Shown in pieces: positions 33,202 through 41,983 of a DNA stretch of 64,000 nucleotides. Below the pieces are notes generated by a model that was not told the origin of the DNA, searched no databases, and saw only the letters and a program-made list of their open reading frames with translations. This stretch comes from Paenibacillus cymbidii. GTDB lineage: Bacteria > Bacillota > Bacilli > Paenibacillales > NBRC-103111. The stretch lies in the NCBI RefSeq assembly GCF_004764705.1, contig NZ_SHLX01000010.1:124001-188000 (forward strand). The letters are read 5' to 3'. The position numbers and the translations under genes were made by a program. Positions within the stretch are counted from its first letter, which is position 1. Each line of letters starts with the position of its first letter.

Positions 33202-33984
33202 ATGCACGATTTATTTTCATTGCAGGGCAAAGTGGCGATTGTAACCGGAGGGGCCGGATATCTCGGCTCCAGTATGGTCGAAGCGCTGCTCGCCCGCGGG
33301 GCTGCGGTGGCCGTGGCCGATCCGGTTGATTTGCCCGAATCGTTCGCTTCGCTGCAAGGCCGGGAGCGACTGCTTCATGTTCGCTGCGACGTTGCGCAGA
33401 CGGATTCCATTCGCGCCGCCTTGCAGGAAATCCACGGACATTTCGGGCGGATCGATATTTTGGTCAATAATGTCAATATCCCCGGCGGGGGGCGCGGCCA
33501 GTCGAACGAACTGGAGCACATGACCGACGAGGTATGGAGCAAGGGAGTCGACGGCGCGGTCGGCACCGTCTTTCGTTGCACCCGCGAAAGCATCCCTTAC
33601 TTGAAGGAGCATGGAGGAGCGATCGTCAACAATGCGTCCATGTACGGCATGGTGTCGCCCGACCCCGCGATGTACGGCGAATTGTCGAAGAACCCGCCCA
33701 ATTACGGCGCCGGCAAAAGCGGGGTTATCCAATTCACGCGCTACTGCGCGGCTCATTTGGCCCATTACGGCATTCGCGCCAACAGCGTTTCGCCGGGTCC
33801 GTTTCCGAAGCCGCGTCTCGGGTACGAGGAATGGTTCATGAACCGTTTGGCGGACAAAACGATGCTCAAACGAACCGGTCGGCAGCATGAGGTGGCGGGG
33901 GCGGTTGTGTTTTTGGCGTCGCCTGCGGCCGATTACATCACCGGCGTGAACATTCCCGTCGACGGCGGCTGGACGGCATGGTGA
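33202..33984 (+). CDS. Short-chain dehydrogenase/reductase (SDR)
   Basis: 260 residues from ATG 33202 (GGAGGAGTG 8 nt upstream). Classical SDR: TGGAGYLGSSM (NAD(P) loop), NNVNIPGGG, catalytic Ser in NNASMYGMVS, YxxxK in NYGAGKSGVIQF, C-terminal DYITGVNIPVDGGWTAW. The 8-residue insert before the catalytic Tyr (MYGELSKNPP) is shared in style with the second SDR at 34963. Overlaps the next gene by 7 bp. Confidence 0.93.
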   Translation: MHDLFSLQGKVAIVTGGAGYLGSSMVEALLARGAAVAVADPVDLPESFASLQGRERLLHVRCDVAQTDSIRAALQEIHGHFGRIDILVNNVNIPGGGRGQSNELEHMTDEVWSKGVDGAVGTVFRCTRESIPYLKEHGGAIVNNASMYGMVSPDPAMYGELSKNPPNYGAGKSGVIQFTRYCAAHLAHYGIRANSVSPGPFPKPRLGYEEWFMNRLADKTMLKRTGRQHEVAGAVVFLASPAADYITGVNIPVDGGWTAW

Positions 33985-34943
33985 AGGCGCCCGTCCCGGA
34001 AGGGGACATTCGGCTGGCCATGCTGGGGATGGTGGAAGGGAACGGGCATCCGTATTCCTGGAGCGCGATCTTTAACGGGTACGACCGTTTGGAAATGGCC
34101 GGATGTCCGTACCCGGGCATATTCCAGTATTTAGAAAAACAGCCTGCCGCCACCTTCGGCATCGACCGCGCCAAAGTGACCCATATTTGGACGGACGATC
34201 CCGCAGATGCCCGCAAGGTGGCACGGGCTTCGTTGATTCCGCATGTGGTGCGCAATCCGCAGGATGTGATCGGCCAGGTGGACGCCGTCATCATCGCCAC
34301 GGACAAAGGCCACGAGCATGTGGAGCGGGCACGGCCGTTCGTGGACGCCGGCATTCCGGTGTTTATCGACAAGCCGGCGGTTGACCGGGAAGAGGACCTG
34401 CGCATCGTGCAGGGCTGGGTCGATCGCGGCGCGGCGATCCTTTCCTCCAGCAGCATGAGGTATTGCAAGGAGTTTATGCCGTACCGGCTGTCGACGCATG
34501 CGCTCGGCGAGCTGCGGTTCGTTTCCGTCACGATGATCAAATCGTGGGAGCGTTACGGGATTCACGCGCTCGAGGCGATTTATCCGATCCTGGGGCCGGG
34601 TTTTATTTCCGCTGTGAATACGGGGTCCGGCGATCGCAATATTGTGCACCTGAAGCATCGTTCGGGGGCGGACGCCGTGGTGGCCGTCAACGAAAACATG
34701 AGCGGCGGCTCCGGCAAGCTGTTGTTATGCGGCACGCAGGGCAGCGTTTTTGTCCAGTCGGGCGACACCTTTTTTGCGTTCAAAGCGCAGATGGAGGCGT
34801 TTGTTCGTTATTTGCGGACGGGCGAACGGCCGTATCCGTTTGCCGAAACCGCCGAGCTGATGAAGCTGCTGATCGCCGGCATCCGCAGCCGCGAGCTTGG
34901 CGGCGCAACGATTGGGCTGCAGGATATCCGGGAACGATCCTGA
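33978..34943 (+). CDS. Gfo/Idh/MocA-family oxidoreductase
   Basis: 321 residues; ATG overlaps the SDR stop by 7 bp, indicating coupling. Rossmann N-domain without a clean GxGxxG (MLGMVEGNGHPYSWSAIFNG), DAVIIATDKGHEHVERARPF, and FIDKPAVDREED, where the usual EKP lysine motif reads DKP. Similar to myo-inositol/GlcNAc-type dehydrogenases that oxidise or epimerise sugars. The unusual N-terminal motif resembles a small subset acting in sugar catabolic operons. Confidence 0.88.
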   Translation: MVKAPVPEGDIRLAMLGMVEGNGHPYSWSAIFNGYDRLEMAGCPYPGIFQYLEKQPAATFGIDRAKVTHIWTDDPADARKVARASLIPHVVRNPQDVIGQVDAVIIATDKGHEHVERARPFVDAGIPVFIDKPAVDREEDLRIVQGWVDRGAAILSSSSMRYCKEFMPYRLSTHALGELRFVSVTMIKSWERYGIHALEAIYPILGPGFISAVNTGSGDRNIVHLKHRSGADAVVAVNENMSGGSGKLLLCGTQGSVFVQSGDTFFAFKAQMEAFVRYLRTGERPYPFAETAELMKLLIAGIRSRELGGATIGLQDIRERS

Positions 34944-34962
34944 CGGCGGGGGAGCGGGGACG

Positions 34963-35742
34963 ATGAATGTGATGGACATGTTTTCATTGAAGGGCAAGGT
35001 TGTGCTGGTGGTCGGCGGCTCCGGGCTGCTCGGCACGCAGCTTGCCACGGCTTTGGCGGAAGCGGGGGCAACGACGTATATTACCACTCGCCACGAAGAC
35101 AAGCTCGACAGCCTGGAGCGGACCTATCGCGAAAAGGGGTTGGCGGTTTCCGCCATTTATGCGGACCAGTCGCGGGAGGAGACGATTATTGCCGCGCGCG
35201 ACTTGCTGCTGGAGCGGGAGGGGCGGCTCGATGCGCTGGTCAACAATGCGGTAGGACGCGTCATGAAGGGCGGCTGGAACGGCGACACCGCGCTGTTCGC
35301 CGCAAGCATGCAGATCAATGCGACCGGCATTTACGCGCTGACCAAAATTTTCGGCAACGTCATGCAGCGGCAGCGGTCCGGCTCGATCATCCAGATCGCG
35401 TCGATGCAGGGCATGGTCGGGCCCGACGACTGGCTGTACGAAGGCGAGTTCAAGGTGCACCCGGACTATTTTTTTCATAAAGGCGGGATGATCAACTTTA
35501 CCCGGTTCGCTGCGAGCTACTACGGAAAAGACAACGTCCGCTGCAACTGCATCAGCCCGGGCGGCATCGCCTCCGATCGTACGCCGGAGGATTTCGTCCG
35601 GCGCTACAACACCCGAACCATGCTGAATCGGATGGCTTCGAACACGGATTTGAAAGGCATCGTCGTATTTCTTGCTTCCGATGCATCCGCTTATATCACG
35701 GGCGCCAATATTCCCGTGGACGGCGGCTACACCGCCAAATAG
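34963..35742 (+). CDS. Short-chain dehydrogenase/reductase (SDR), second
   Basis: 259 residues from ATG 34963. VVGGSGLLGTQLATALAEAG cofactor loop, NNAVGRVMKGGW, QIASMQGMVGPDDW (Ser), DYFFHKGGMINFTRF (YxxxK), NIPVDGGYTAK. Related to gluconate 5-dehydrogenase/KduD-like SDRs. It ends the operon. Its TAG stop (35740-35742) lies inside the first hairpin of a composite repeat, so the repeat may form the 3' end of the operon mRNA. Confidence 0.93.
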   Translation: MNVMDMFSLKGKVVLVVGGSGLLGTQLATALAEAGATTYITTRHEDKLDSLERTYREKGLAVSAIYADQSREETIIAARDLLLEREGRLDALVNNAVGRVMKGGWNGDTALFAASMQINATGIYALTKIFGNVMQRQRSGSIIQIASMQGMVGPDDWLYEGEFKVHPDYFFHKGGMINFTRFAASYYGKDNVRCNCISPGGIASDRTPEDFVRRYNTRTMLNRMASNTDLKGIVVFLASDASAYITGANIPVDGGYTAK

Positions 35743-35927
35743 GCCATAAAAAATGGCTTATCGGCGCGATTTTCCCCCTTGCGACGGAAATAGCCAGCGA
35801 AAACACTGGCTATTGTGCCCAAACGGCCGCCAAATCGTTCGTTTCGAGCAAATAGCCAGTGAAATCACTGGCTATTTTTCTGCGACCCCCCACTTTTGTC
35901 GAAATAGGCCATAAAAGATGGCCTATT
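35738..35927. repeat. 190-bp four-hairpin composite repeat, copy 2
   Basis: P 35738-35762, Q 35789-35814 (AATAGCCAGC...ACTGGCTATT), Q 35851-35876 (AATAGCCAGTGA/TCACTGGCTATT plus T-run), P 35903-35927. Spacers 26/36/26 bp, identical to copies 1 and 3. It overlaps the stop codon of the preceding SDR gene. Confidence 0.92.
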
Positions 35928-36059
35928 TCTGAACCCGGTTACTGAACTCGCTTTCTCCGACTCACCATCGCCGCTGCGGCCAACTCGCCGTCGGTCCGAC
36001 GACAGCAAAACATGCCAAGTGTTTACCTCGCGCCGCCGTCACTGCCGCCGCCGCTGCCG

Positions 36060-36914
36060 CTAACCCGGCAACCGCCGATCTTGGCGGTACTTGCCCGGGC
36101 TGACTCCGAACTGTCGTTTGAACAGGTGATGGAAGTGACTCAGGTTGTGGAAGTTCAACTCGAGCGCGATTTCGGTCACGCTCAGCCGTCCGCCGGCCAG
36201 CAGGTTGGCCGCGCAGTTCAGGCGCAGGCCGTTGACGTAATCCGTCGGCGTCATGCGAAAATGCTTCTTGAACTCGCGGCACAGGTGATGGCGGCTCCGG
36301 CCGGACAGCTCGACCATACGCTCGGTGCCTGCCACGAAGTGTTCCTTTTGATTCATTTCGTCGTGCACGTCCAGCAGCCACCTCGGGGCGGCCGTCGCTT
36401 CCTCGAACGGGTCGGCGGGAAACGTACGCGGCAGCCACTCGGCCAGCAGCGAACGCAGCTGCGCCCGAATCAATTCCTTCTGCCGGAACGGCAGCGCCAG
36501 AATGCGCTCGAAGCCGCGCAGCACCTTCAGCCGTTCGGAGTCGGAGAGGATGTGAGTCGGCGGATATTTGGCCTGCAGCAGCCGGTCGGGCCGGAACCCG
36601 GCGCCGAGAAAACGAAACAGCTCCTCCACCGTATCGGTCGAGTAGGCGATGTTGATGTATTCGCACACTTCTTCGCCGGACGGCAGGAAGACGTGCGCAT
36701 CCGCCGGCCGGATCAGCAGCAGGCTGCCCGGCGGCAGCAAATGGCTGGTGCCGTCGGCGAAGCTGTGCCGGATCGTCCCTTTGGTGACGCAGTGCAGCTC
36801 ATAATATTCGTGGGTATGCAAGTAGCGATAGTTGTTGTTCGTGCTGTTCAGGCGATAGCCGGCGCCGGTGTCGGGATCGATGATCTGGGCCGCCGTAAAC
36901 AGCCGGATTGTCAT
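36060..36914 (-). CDS. AraC-family transcriptional regulator (cupin sensor type)
   Basis: 284 residues from the ATG at 36914 (GGAAAGGA 10 nt upstream); longer versions start in the promoter. The N-terminal AraC-type cupin (YLHTHEYYELHCVTKGTIRH, GSLLLIRPADAHVFLPSGEE) binds ligand; the C-terminal two HTHs (MVELSGRSRHHLCREFKKHF, VTEIALELNFHNLSHFHHLF, RQFGVSPGKYRQDR) bind DNA. Divergent from the 2-hydroxyacid dehydrogenase, its likely target. Confidence 0.93.
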   Translation of the reverse strand: MTIRLFTAAQIIDPDTGAGYRLNSTNNNYRYLHTHEYYELHCVTKGTIRHSFADGTSHLLPPGSLLLIRPADAHVFLPSGEEVCEYINIAYSTDTVEELFRFLGAGFRPDRLLQAKYPPTHILSDSERLKVLRGFERILALPFRQKELIRAQLRSLLAEWLPRTFPADPFEEATAAPRWLLDVHDEMNQKEHFVAGTERMVELSGRSRHHLCREFKKHFRMTPTDYVNGLRLNCAANLLAGGRLSVTEIALELNFHNLSHFHHLFKRQFGVSPGKYRQDRRLPG

Positions 36915-36990
36915 TGCCGCACCGTCCTTTCCTCTTAGATGGTAATGTTTCGGATGAAGCTTTCTGGCCCGCCCGTCTTCGGTCAAGATC

Positions 36991-37019
36991 AAAATAGCAC
37001 ATGTTTTTCGTTCCTGCAA
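36991..37019 (-). promoter_or_regulatory. Promoter of the cupin AraC regulator
   Basis: Minus strand: TTGCAG (37019-37014), 17-bp spacer, TATTTT (36996-36991) with an extended TG element. The divergent gene at 37130 has a TAAAAT near 37045 but no clear -35 box. Confidence 0.65.
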
Positions 37020-37129
37020 GGCAAGTTTCGACAGCGCCGGGAGAGGTAAAATGAAGACGGTACCGCACGTACGGGTGCACCATCGACAATCGACGATACC
37101 CCGACCCATTCGAAACGGAGGCGCTGCAA

Positions 37130-38122
37130 ATGAACATGCTGATGACGTTGCCGGAAGGCGACGCCAAACGAAAATTTTTCCCCCCGCACCTGCTGGAGGA
37201 GCTGCGGGGGCTCGGCACCTTGCGCGAAAACCCGTACGGCCGCGTCATGACGCAGGAAGAGCTGGCGTTGATGCTGCCGCAGACGGAAGTGTGCATCGTG
37301 CTGTCCTGGGGAGGAACGCCCCGGTTTACCGAGGAGGTGCTGGACCGCGCCGATGCGCTGAAGCTGATTGTGACGCCGGGCGGAAGCGTCGCCCCGTTCA
37401 TCACGGAAGCCGTGTACGACCGCGGCATCACGGTGTGCAGCGCCAACCGGCTGATGGCCATGTACACCGCGGAAGGGGCGCTCGCCTATATGCTGGCCGC
37501 CGTGCGCGACGTCGTTCGCCGGCAGGCGGACCTGCGGAACGGTGTATGGAATTCGGCCCCCTGCCGCAGTTTGTTTCAGGCGCGAGTCGGACTCGTCGGC
37601 CTCGGCACGGTTGGCCGGCATCTGCTCGAGCTGCTGCGGCCGTTTCAAATCGCCGCCACCGTGTACGATCCGTACGTGACGGCGGACGCGCTTGCGGCGT
37701 TTCCTTATGCGACGCTCGGCAGCCTGGAGCAGGCGCTGGCCGGCGCCGACATCGTTTCCCTCCACGCTTCCAAGACGGAAGAAACGTACCGGCTGCTGAA
37801 CAAGGAGCGGCTGGCGCTGCTGCGGGACGGCGCCATTCTGGTCAATACGGCGCGGGGCGCGCTGATCGACGAGCAGGCGCTGGCCGCGGAGCTGCGGACG
37901 GGGCGGATTTATGCCGCGCTGGACGTATACGAGGAGGAGCCGCTGCCGCAGGCGAGCCCGCTGCGGGAGACGGACAACGCGCTTTTGATGCCGCATGTGG
38001 CGGGGCAGGCGGAGCTGGTTCGGCTTGCGGCGGAGCTGGTAGCCGAGATCGCCCGGCACAAGCGCGGCGAAGCGCTGACGCTGACAATCGCGCGCTCCCA
38101 GTTCCGGCTCATGACCCGCTGA
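37130..38122 (+). CDS. D-isomer-specific 2-hydroxyacid dehydrogenase
   Basis: 330 residues with CGGAGG upstream. NAD loop GLVGLGTVGRHLLE; catalytic Arg in NTARGALIDEQALAAEL, Glu in DVYEEEPLPQ and His in LLMPHVAGQ. All catalytic residues are present. Interconverts a 2-keto and a D-2-hydroxy acid with NAD(P)H; SerA/hydroxypyruvate reductase-like. Divergent from the AraC gene, thus probably controlled by it. Confidence 0.93.
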   Translation: MNMLMTLPEGDAKRKFFPPHLLEELRGLGTLRENPYGRVMTQEELALMLPQTEVCIVLSWGGTPRFTEEVLDRADALKLIVTPGGSVAPFITEAVYDRGITVCSANRLMAMYTAEGALAYMLAAVRDVVRRQADLRNGVWNSAPCRSLFQARVGLVGLGTVGRHLLELLRPFQIAATVYDPYVTADALAAFPYATLGSLEQALAGADIVSLHASKTEETYRLLNKERLALLRDGAILVNTARGALIDEQALAAELRTGRIYAALDVYEEEPLPQASPLRETDNALLMPHVAGQAELVRLAAELVAEIARHKRGEALTLTIARSQFRLMTR

Positions 38123-38312
38123 CGCGTACGCCCGGCAGCGGACGCCGCTTCCCGGCGACGCGCAACCGATTTTGGCGATGCCCCGATCCATTTTTGATGA
38201 TGGCGATTCGATATTGAGCATTTACTTCCCCTTGCCGCATGCGCTACCTTTACCGTAGACGGCGCGCGCATCCGTTGTTACAACAGAAGCTGAAAACGAA
38301 AGGTGTGTCCGT

Positions 38313-40004
38313 ATGGAGCAAAAAAGGGCGGCAGGGTCAAAGAAAGCAACCTGGGGGAAACGCAAGCAGGCATGGGGACTCGGCGTGACCGTAGCGCTTG
38401 CGCTCGGCCTGGCGGCGGGATGCCAGAACGGCGGCGACAGCGGCAAAACGAACAGCGGCAGCGAGGCGAGCGCCAAGGCGAGCCCTTCGGCGGGGCAAAC
38501 ACAATCGGCCGCGCCGTCGGCGACGCCGGCCAAACCGCTGTCGCTGACGTACTGGGCGGCGCTGAATCCGAATGCGTCCTCGGTCGTGTCCAACTTGAAC
38601 GAACTGGCCATGTATAAGGAAATGGAGAAACGCACGAACGTCAAATTGCAGTTCAAGCATCCGGCGGCCAACCAGGTCGACGAACAATTCAAGCTGATGA
38701 TCGCCTCGCACGACTTGCCGGACGTCATCGAAACGAACTGGGTCAGCTACCCCGGCAGCCCGACGAAAGCGATCGAAGACGGCGTCATCATCAAGCTGAA
38801 CGATTTGATCGACGCGAATGCGCCGAATTTGAAGAAACTGCTGGCCCAGAATCCGGAGGCGAACAAGCAGCTGCGCACGGACCGGGGCGAATTGTATGCG
38901 TTTCCGTCATTAACCGTGTCCAAAAACCGCGTGTTCAGCGGGCTCATCGTCCGCCGCGACTGGCTGGACGAGCTGAAGCTGCCGATGCCGCAAACGATCG
39001 CCGACTGGGAGACCGTGCTGCGTGCCTTCAAGGAGAAAAAAGGGGCGACGGCTCCGTTTACGTTCATGTACAATCAATTGGGCGTGGTGTATGGGTTCCT
39101 TGAAGCGTTCGGGATCAACAACGACTTCTACGTCGACAACGGCAAAATCAAATACGGCCCGGCGCAACCGGCGTTCAAGCAGTTTCTCGAGACGTTCCAC
39201 CGCTGGTATGCGGAAGGGCTGATCGATCAGGACTTCGCCACCAACGACGGGAAGATGCTCGACGCCAACATCACGAATGAAAAGTCAGGGGCGATTCTCG
39301 GCTTTGTCGGCGGTACGATCGGCAAATACATCGACGCGATGAAGGCCAAGAATCCGCAATTCAAGCTGGCGGCGGCACAGTATCCGGTGCTGAACAAGGG
39401 CGAGGAGCCGAAGTTCGTCCGCCGCGAATGGGACTACAACTACACGGGCGGCGCCGTGGCGATTACGACAGCGAACAAAAATCCGGCGGAAACGGTCAAA
39501 TACCTCGATTACCTGTACGGCGAGGAAGGCCATATGCTGGAGACGTTCGGCGTCGAAGGCCAGACGTATACGATGAAAAACGGCTATCCGACGTATACCG
39601 ACCTGATCATGAACAATCCGGACAAATTGCCGATCGCAAGCGCAATGGGCAAATATTTCCGCGCCAACTACCCGAGCCCGGGCTATTCCGACGACCGGTA
39701 CATGGAGCAGTATTACCTGTATCCGGAGCAGAAGGACGCACTCAAGGTGTGGGCGCAATATGCCGACAACGCGCTCAAGGTACTGGTGCCGCCGGTGTCG
39801 ACGCTGCCGGAGGAAGCAAGCGAAATGGCGCGCATCATGAACGAACTGAACACGTACAAGGTCGAGATGACGACCAAATTCATCATGGGGACGGAATCGC
39901 TCGCCCAGTTCGACAACTATACGGCCCAATTGAAAAAAATGAACGTGGACCGGGCGATCGCCATTATGCAGGCGGCGCTGGACCGTTACAACAACAGGAA
40001 ATAG
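38313..40004 (+). CDS. Extracellular solute-binding lipoprotein (second importer)
   Basis: 563 residues. Lys/Arg-rich n-region, hydrophobic core and lipobox LAAGC (Cys 37), then a Gly/Ser/Thr linker. Family-1 solute-binding fold: DLPDVIETNWVSYPGSPTKA, DELKLPMPQTIADWETVL, QYYLYPEQKDALKVWAQYAD. Operon with the next two permeases. AAAGGTGTG upstream. Confidence 0.94.
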   Translation: MEQKRAAGSKKATWGKRKQAWGLGVTVALALGLAAGCQNGGDSGKTNSGSEASAKASPSAGQTQSAAPSATPAKPLSLTYWAALNPNASSVVSNLNELAMYKEMEKRTNVKLQFKHPAANQVDEQFKLMIASHDLPDVIETNWVSYPGSPTKAIEDGVIIKLNDLIDANAPNLKKLLAQNPEANKQLRTDRGELYAFPSLTVSKNRVFSGLIVRRDWLDELKLPMPQTIADWETVLRAFKEKKGATAPFTFMYNQLGVVYGFLEAFGINNDFYVDNGKIKYGPAQPAFKQFLETFHRWYAEGLIDQDFATNDGKMLDANITNEKSGAILGFVGGTIGKYIDAMKAKNPQFKLAAAQYPVLNKGEEPKFVRREWDYNYTGGAVAITTANKNPAETVKYLDYLYGEEGHMLETFGVEGQTYTMKNGYPTYTDLIMNNPDKLPIASAMGKYFRANYPSPGYSDDRYMEQYYLYPEQKDALKVWAQYADNALKVLVPPVSTLPEEASEMARIMNELNTYKVEMTTKFIMGTESLAQFDNYTAQLKKMNVDRAIAIMQAALDRYNNRK

Positions 40005-40026
40005 CCGCCGGGCGGGAGGACGACGA

Positions 40027-41013
40027 ATGAGTGTGGTACAGGAGACGATCCCGCGCCGGGCGGACGAGGGCAGCCCGGACGCGCGCCGGGAAGGCGGGAA
40101 AACGTCGTTCGGACGCTTCCTGCGCAAGGATTTCCGGCGCAACCGGATGATTTACGCCATGGCGCTGCCGCTCGTCGCGTATTACGCGATTTTCCATTAC
40201 GCGCCGATGTACGGCGCGGTGATCGCCTTCAAGCAGTTCAATATCGCCAAGGGCATCTGGGACAGTCCGTGGGTAGGCGTAACGCATTTCACCGCATTTT
40301 TTGACAGCTACTATTTCTGGCGCATTCTGCGCAATACGCTGCTCCTCAGCGTATACCAGCTGCTGTGGGGTTTTCCCGCCCCGCTGGTGCTGGCGCTGCT
40401 GCTGAACGAAGTGCGCCGCAACTGGTACAAGCGGCTGATCCAGACGATCGCTTATTTGCCTCATTTTATATCCGTCGTTGTCGTGTGCGGGCTGGTCGTC
40501 GATTTGACCAGCCGTCACGGCCTCGTCACCGAGCTGATCGTCTGGCTCGGCGGCAAACGGACGGCGCTGCTGGCGGAGCCGGGCAATTTTCGCACCATCT
40601 TCATCAGCTCGGGCATTTGGCAGGAAATCGGCTGGGGCTCGATCATTTATTTGGCGGCGCTCAGCGGCATCAATCCGGAGCTGTACGAGGCGGCCAAGGT
40701 GGAAGGAGCGGGCCGGTTCCGGCAGATGTTGCATATCACGCTGCCCGGGATTATGCCGATCGTCGTCATTTTGCTGATTCTGAAAATGGGTCAAATGATG
40801 GACGTCAGCTTCGAAAAAGTTATTCTATTGTATAACCCGAATACGTATGCGACCGCCGACGTGATATCGTCGTTCGTATACCGCAGCGGCCTTGCCGGCG
40901 GCGAATACAGCTACAGCAGCGCGATCGGCCTGTTCCAGTCGGCGATCAACTGCTGCCTGCTGCTTGCGGCCAACGGATTCGCCAGGCGGGTAAACGGCAA
41001 CAGCCTGTGGTAA
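40027..41013 (+). CDS. ABC transporter permease, LplB type (second importer)
   Basis: 328 residues with six TM segments (MALPLVAYYAIFHYAPMYGA, LPHFISVVVVCGLVVDL) and EAA loop AAKVEGAGRFRQMLHITLPG. GGGAGGA precedes the ATG. A polar 40-residue N-terminus is longer than usual. Confidence 0.95.
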   Translation: MSVVQETIPRRADEGSPDARREGGKTSFGRFLRKDFRRNRMIYAMALPLVAYYAIFHYAPMYGAVIAFKQFNIAKGIWDSPWVGVTHFTAFFDSYYFWRILRNTLLLSVYQLLWGFPAPLVLALLLNEVRRNWYKRLIQTIAYLPHFISVVVVCGLVVDLTSRHGLVTELIVWLGGKRTALLAEPGNFRTIFISSGIWQEIGWGSIIYLAALSGINPELYEAAKVEGAGRFRQMLHITLPGIMPIVVILLILKMGQMMDVSFEKVILLYNPNTYATADVISSFVYRSGLAGGEYSYSSAIGLFQSAINCCLLLAANGFARRVNGNSLW

Positions 41014-41048
41014 GAATCAGTCCCACTAACGAAAGGAGCGGCGACCGC

Positions 41049-41936
41049 ATGGCGGCATTCCGCAAAAGTCCGGCCGAGCGGCTGTTCGACGGCTGCAACG
41101 TCATCGTCCTGCTGCTGCTCGCCATCGTCACGCTGTATCCGATGCTGCACGTGCTGGCGGCGTCGTTCAGCGACTCCAACCGGCTGATGAGCCACCAGGG
41201 GCCGCTGCTGCTGCCGATCGGCCTGCAGACCGAAGCGTACAAGCTCGTGCTGCAAAACCCGAACCTGCTGACGGGCTACCGCAATACGCTTACGCTCGTC
41301 ATCGCCGGCACTGCCTTCAACGTGTTCATGACCGCGCTCGGCGCTTACGCCCTGTCGCGCAAGGACGTGTACTGGAGCCGGCCGCTGATGGTGCTGATCG
41401 TGATGACGATGTTTTTTGGCGGCGGACTAATTCCGACGTACTTGCTCGTATACAAAACGCTGCATCTCGGCAATTCCTTGCTGGCGCTGATCTTCCCCGG
41501 GGCGATCTCGACCTGGAACCTGATCGTCATGCGCACCTCCTTCAAGCAAATTCCGGAGAGCCTGATCGAATCGGCGCGAATGGATGGAGCCGGCGACATC
41601 GGAATCCTGTTCCGCATCGTCCTGCCGCTGTCGCTGCCGATCATCTCGGTGATGATCCTGTTCTACGGCGTCGGCCATTGGAACTCCTGGTTCGGGGCGA
41701 TGATTTACTTGCGCGAGCGTTCGCTTTTCCCGCTGCAGCTGATCCTGCGGGAAATCCTGATTCAGAACAACACGGACAGCATGATGACCGGGGTCGGGAG
41801 TCTCGACAAACAATCGGTCAGCGAAAGCATCAAATACGCAACGATTGTCGTCGCCACCGCTCCGGTGCTGTTCGTCTACCCGTTTCTGCAAAAATATTTC
41901 GTCAAAGGCGTCATGATCGGCGCGCTAAAGGAATAG
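41049..41936 (+). CDS. ABC transporter permease, YtcP type (second importer)
   Basis: 295 residues from ATG 41049 (GAAAGGAG upstream). VTLYPMLHVLAASFSDSNRL, MFFGGGLIPTYLLVYKTLHL, EAA loop ESARMDGAGDIGILFRIVLP, C-terminal FVKGVMIGALKE. Paired with the permease at 40027. Confidence 0.95.
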   Translation: MAAFRKSPAERLFDGCNVIVLLLLAIVTLYPMLHVLAASFSDSNRLMSHQGPLLLPIGLQTEAYKLVLQNPNLLTGYRNTLTLVIAGTAFNVFMTALGAYALSRKDVYWSRPLMVLIVMTMFFGGGLIPTYLLVYKTLHLGNSLLALIFPGAISTWNLIVMRTSFKQIPESLIESARMDGAGDIGILFRIVLPLSLPIISVMILFYGVGHWNSWFGAMIYLRERSLFPLQLILREILIQNNTDSMMTGVGSLDKQSVSESIKYATIVVATAPVLFVYPFLQKYFVKGVMIGALKE

Positions 41937-41983
41937 CGCAAGCAATCAGATCCGATTCAGATTCGCATCATGGAGGGACACGC

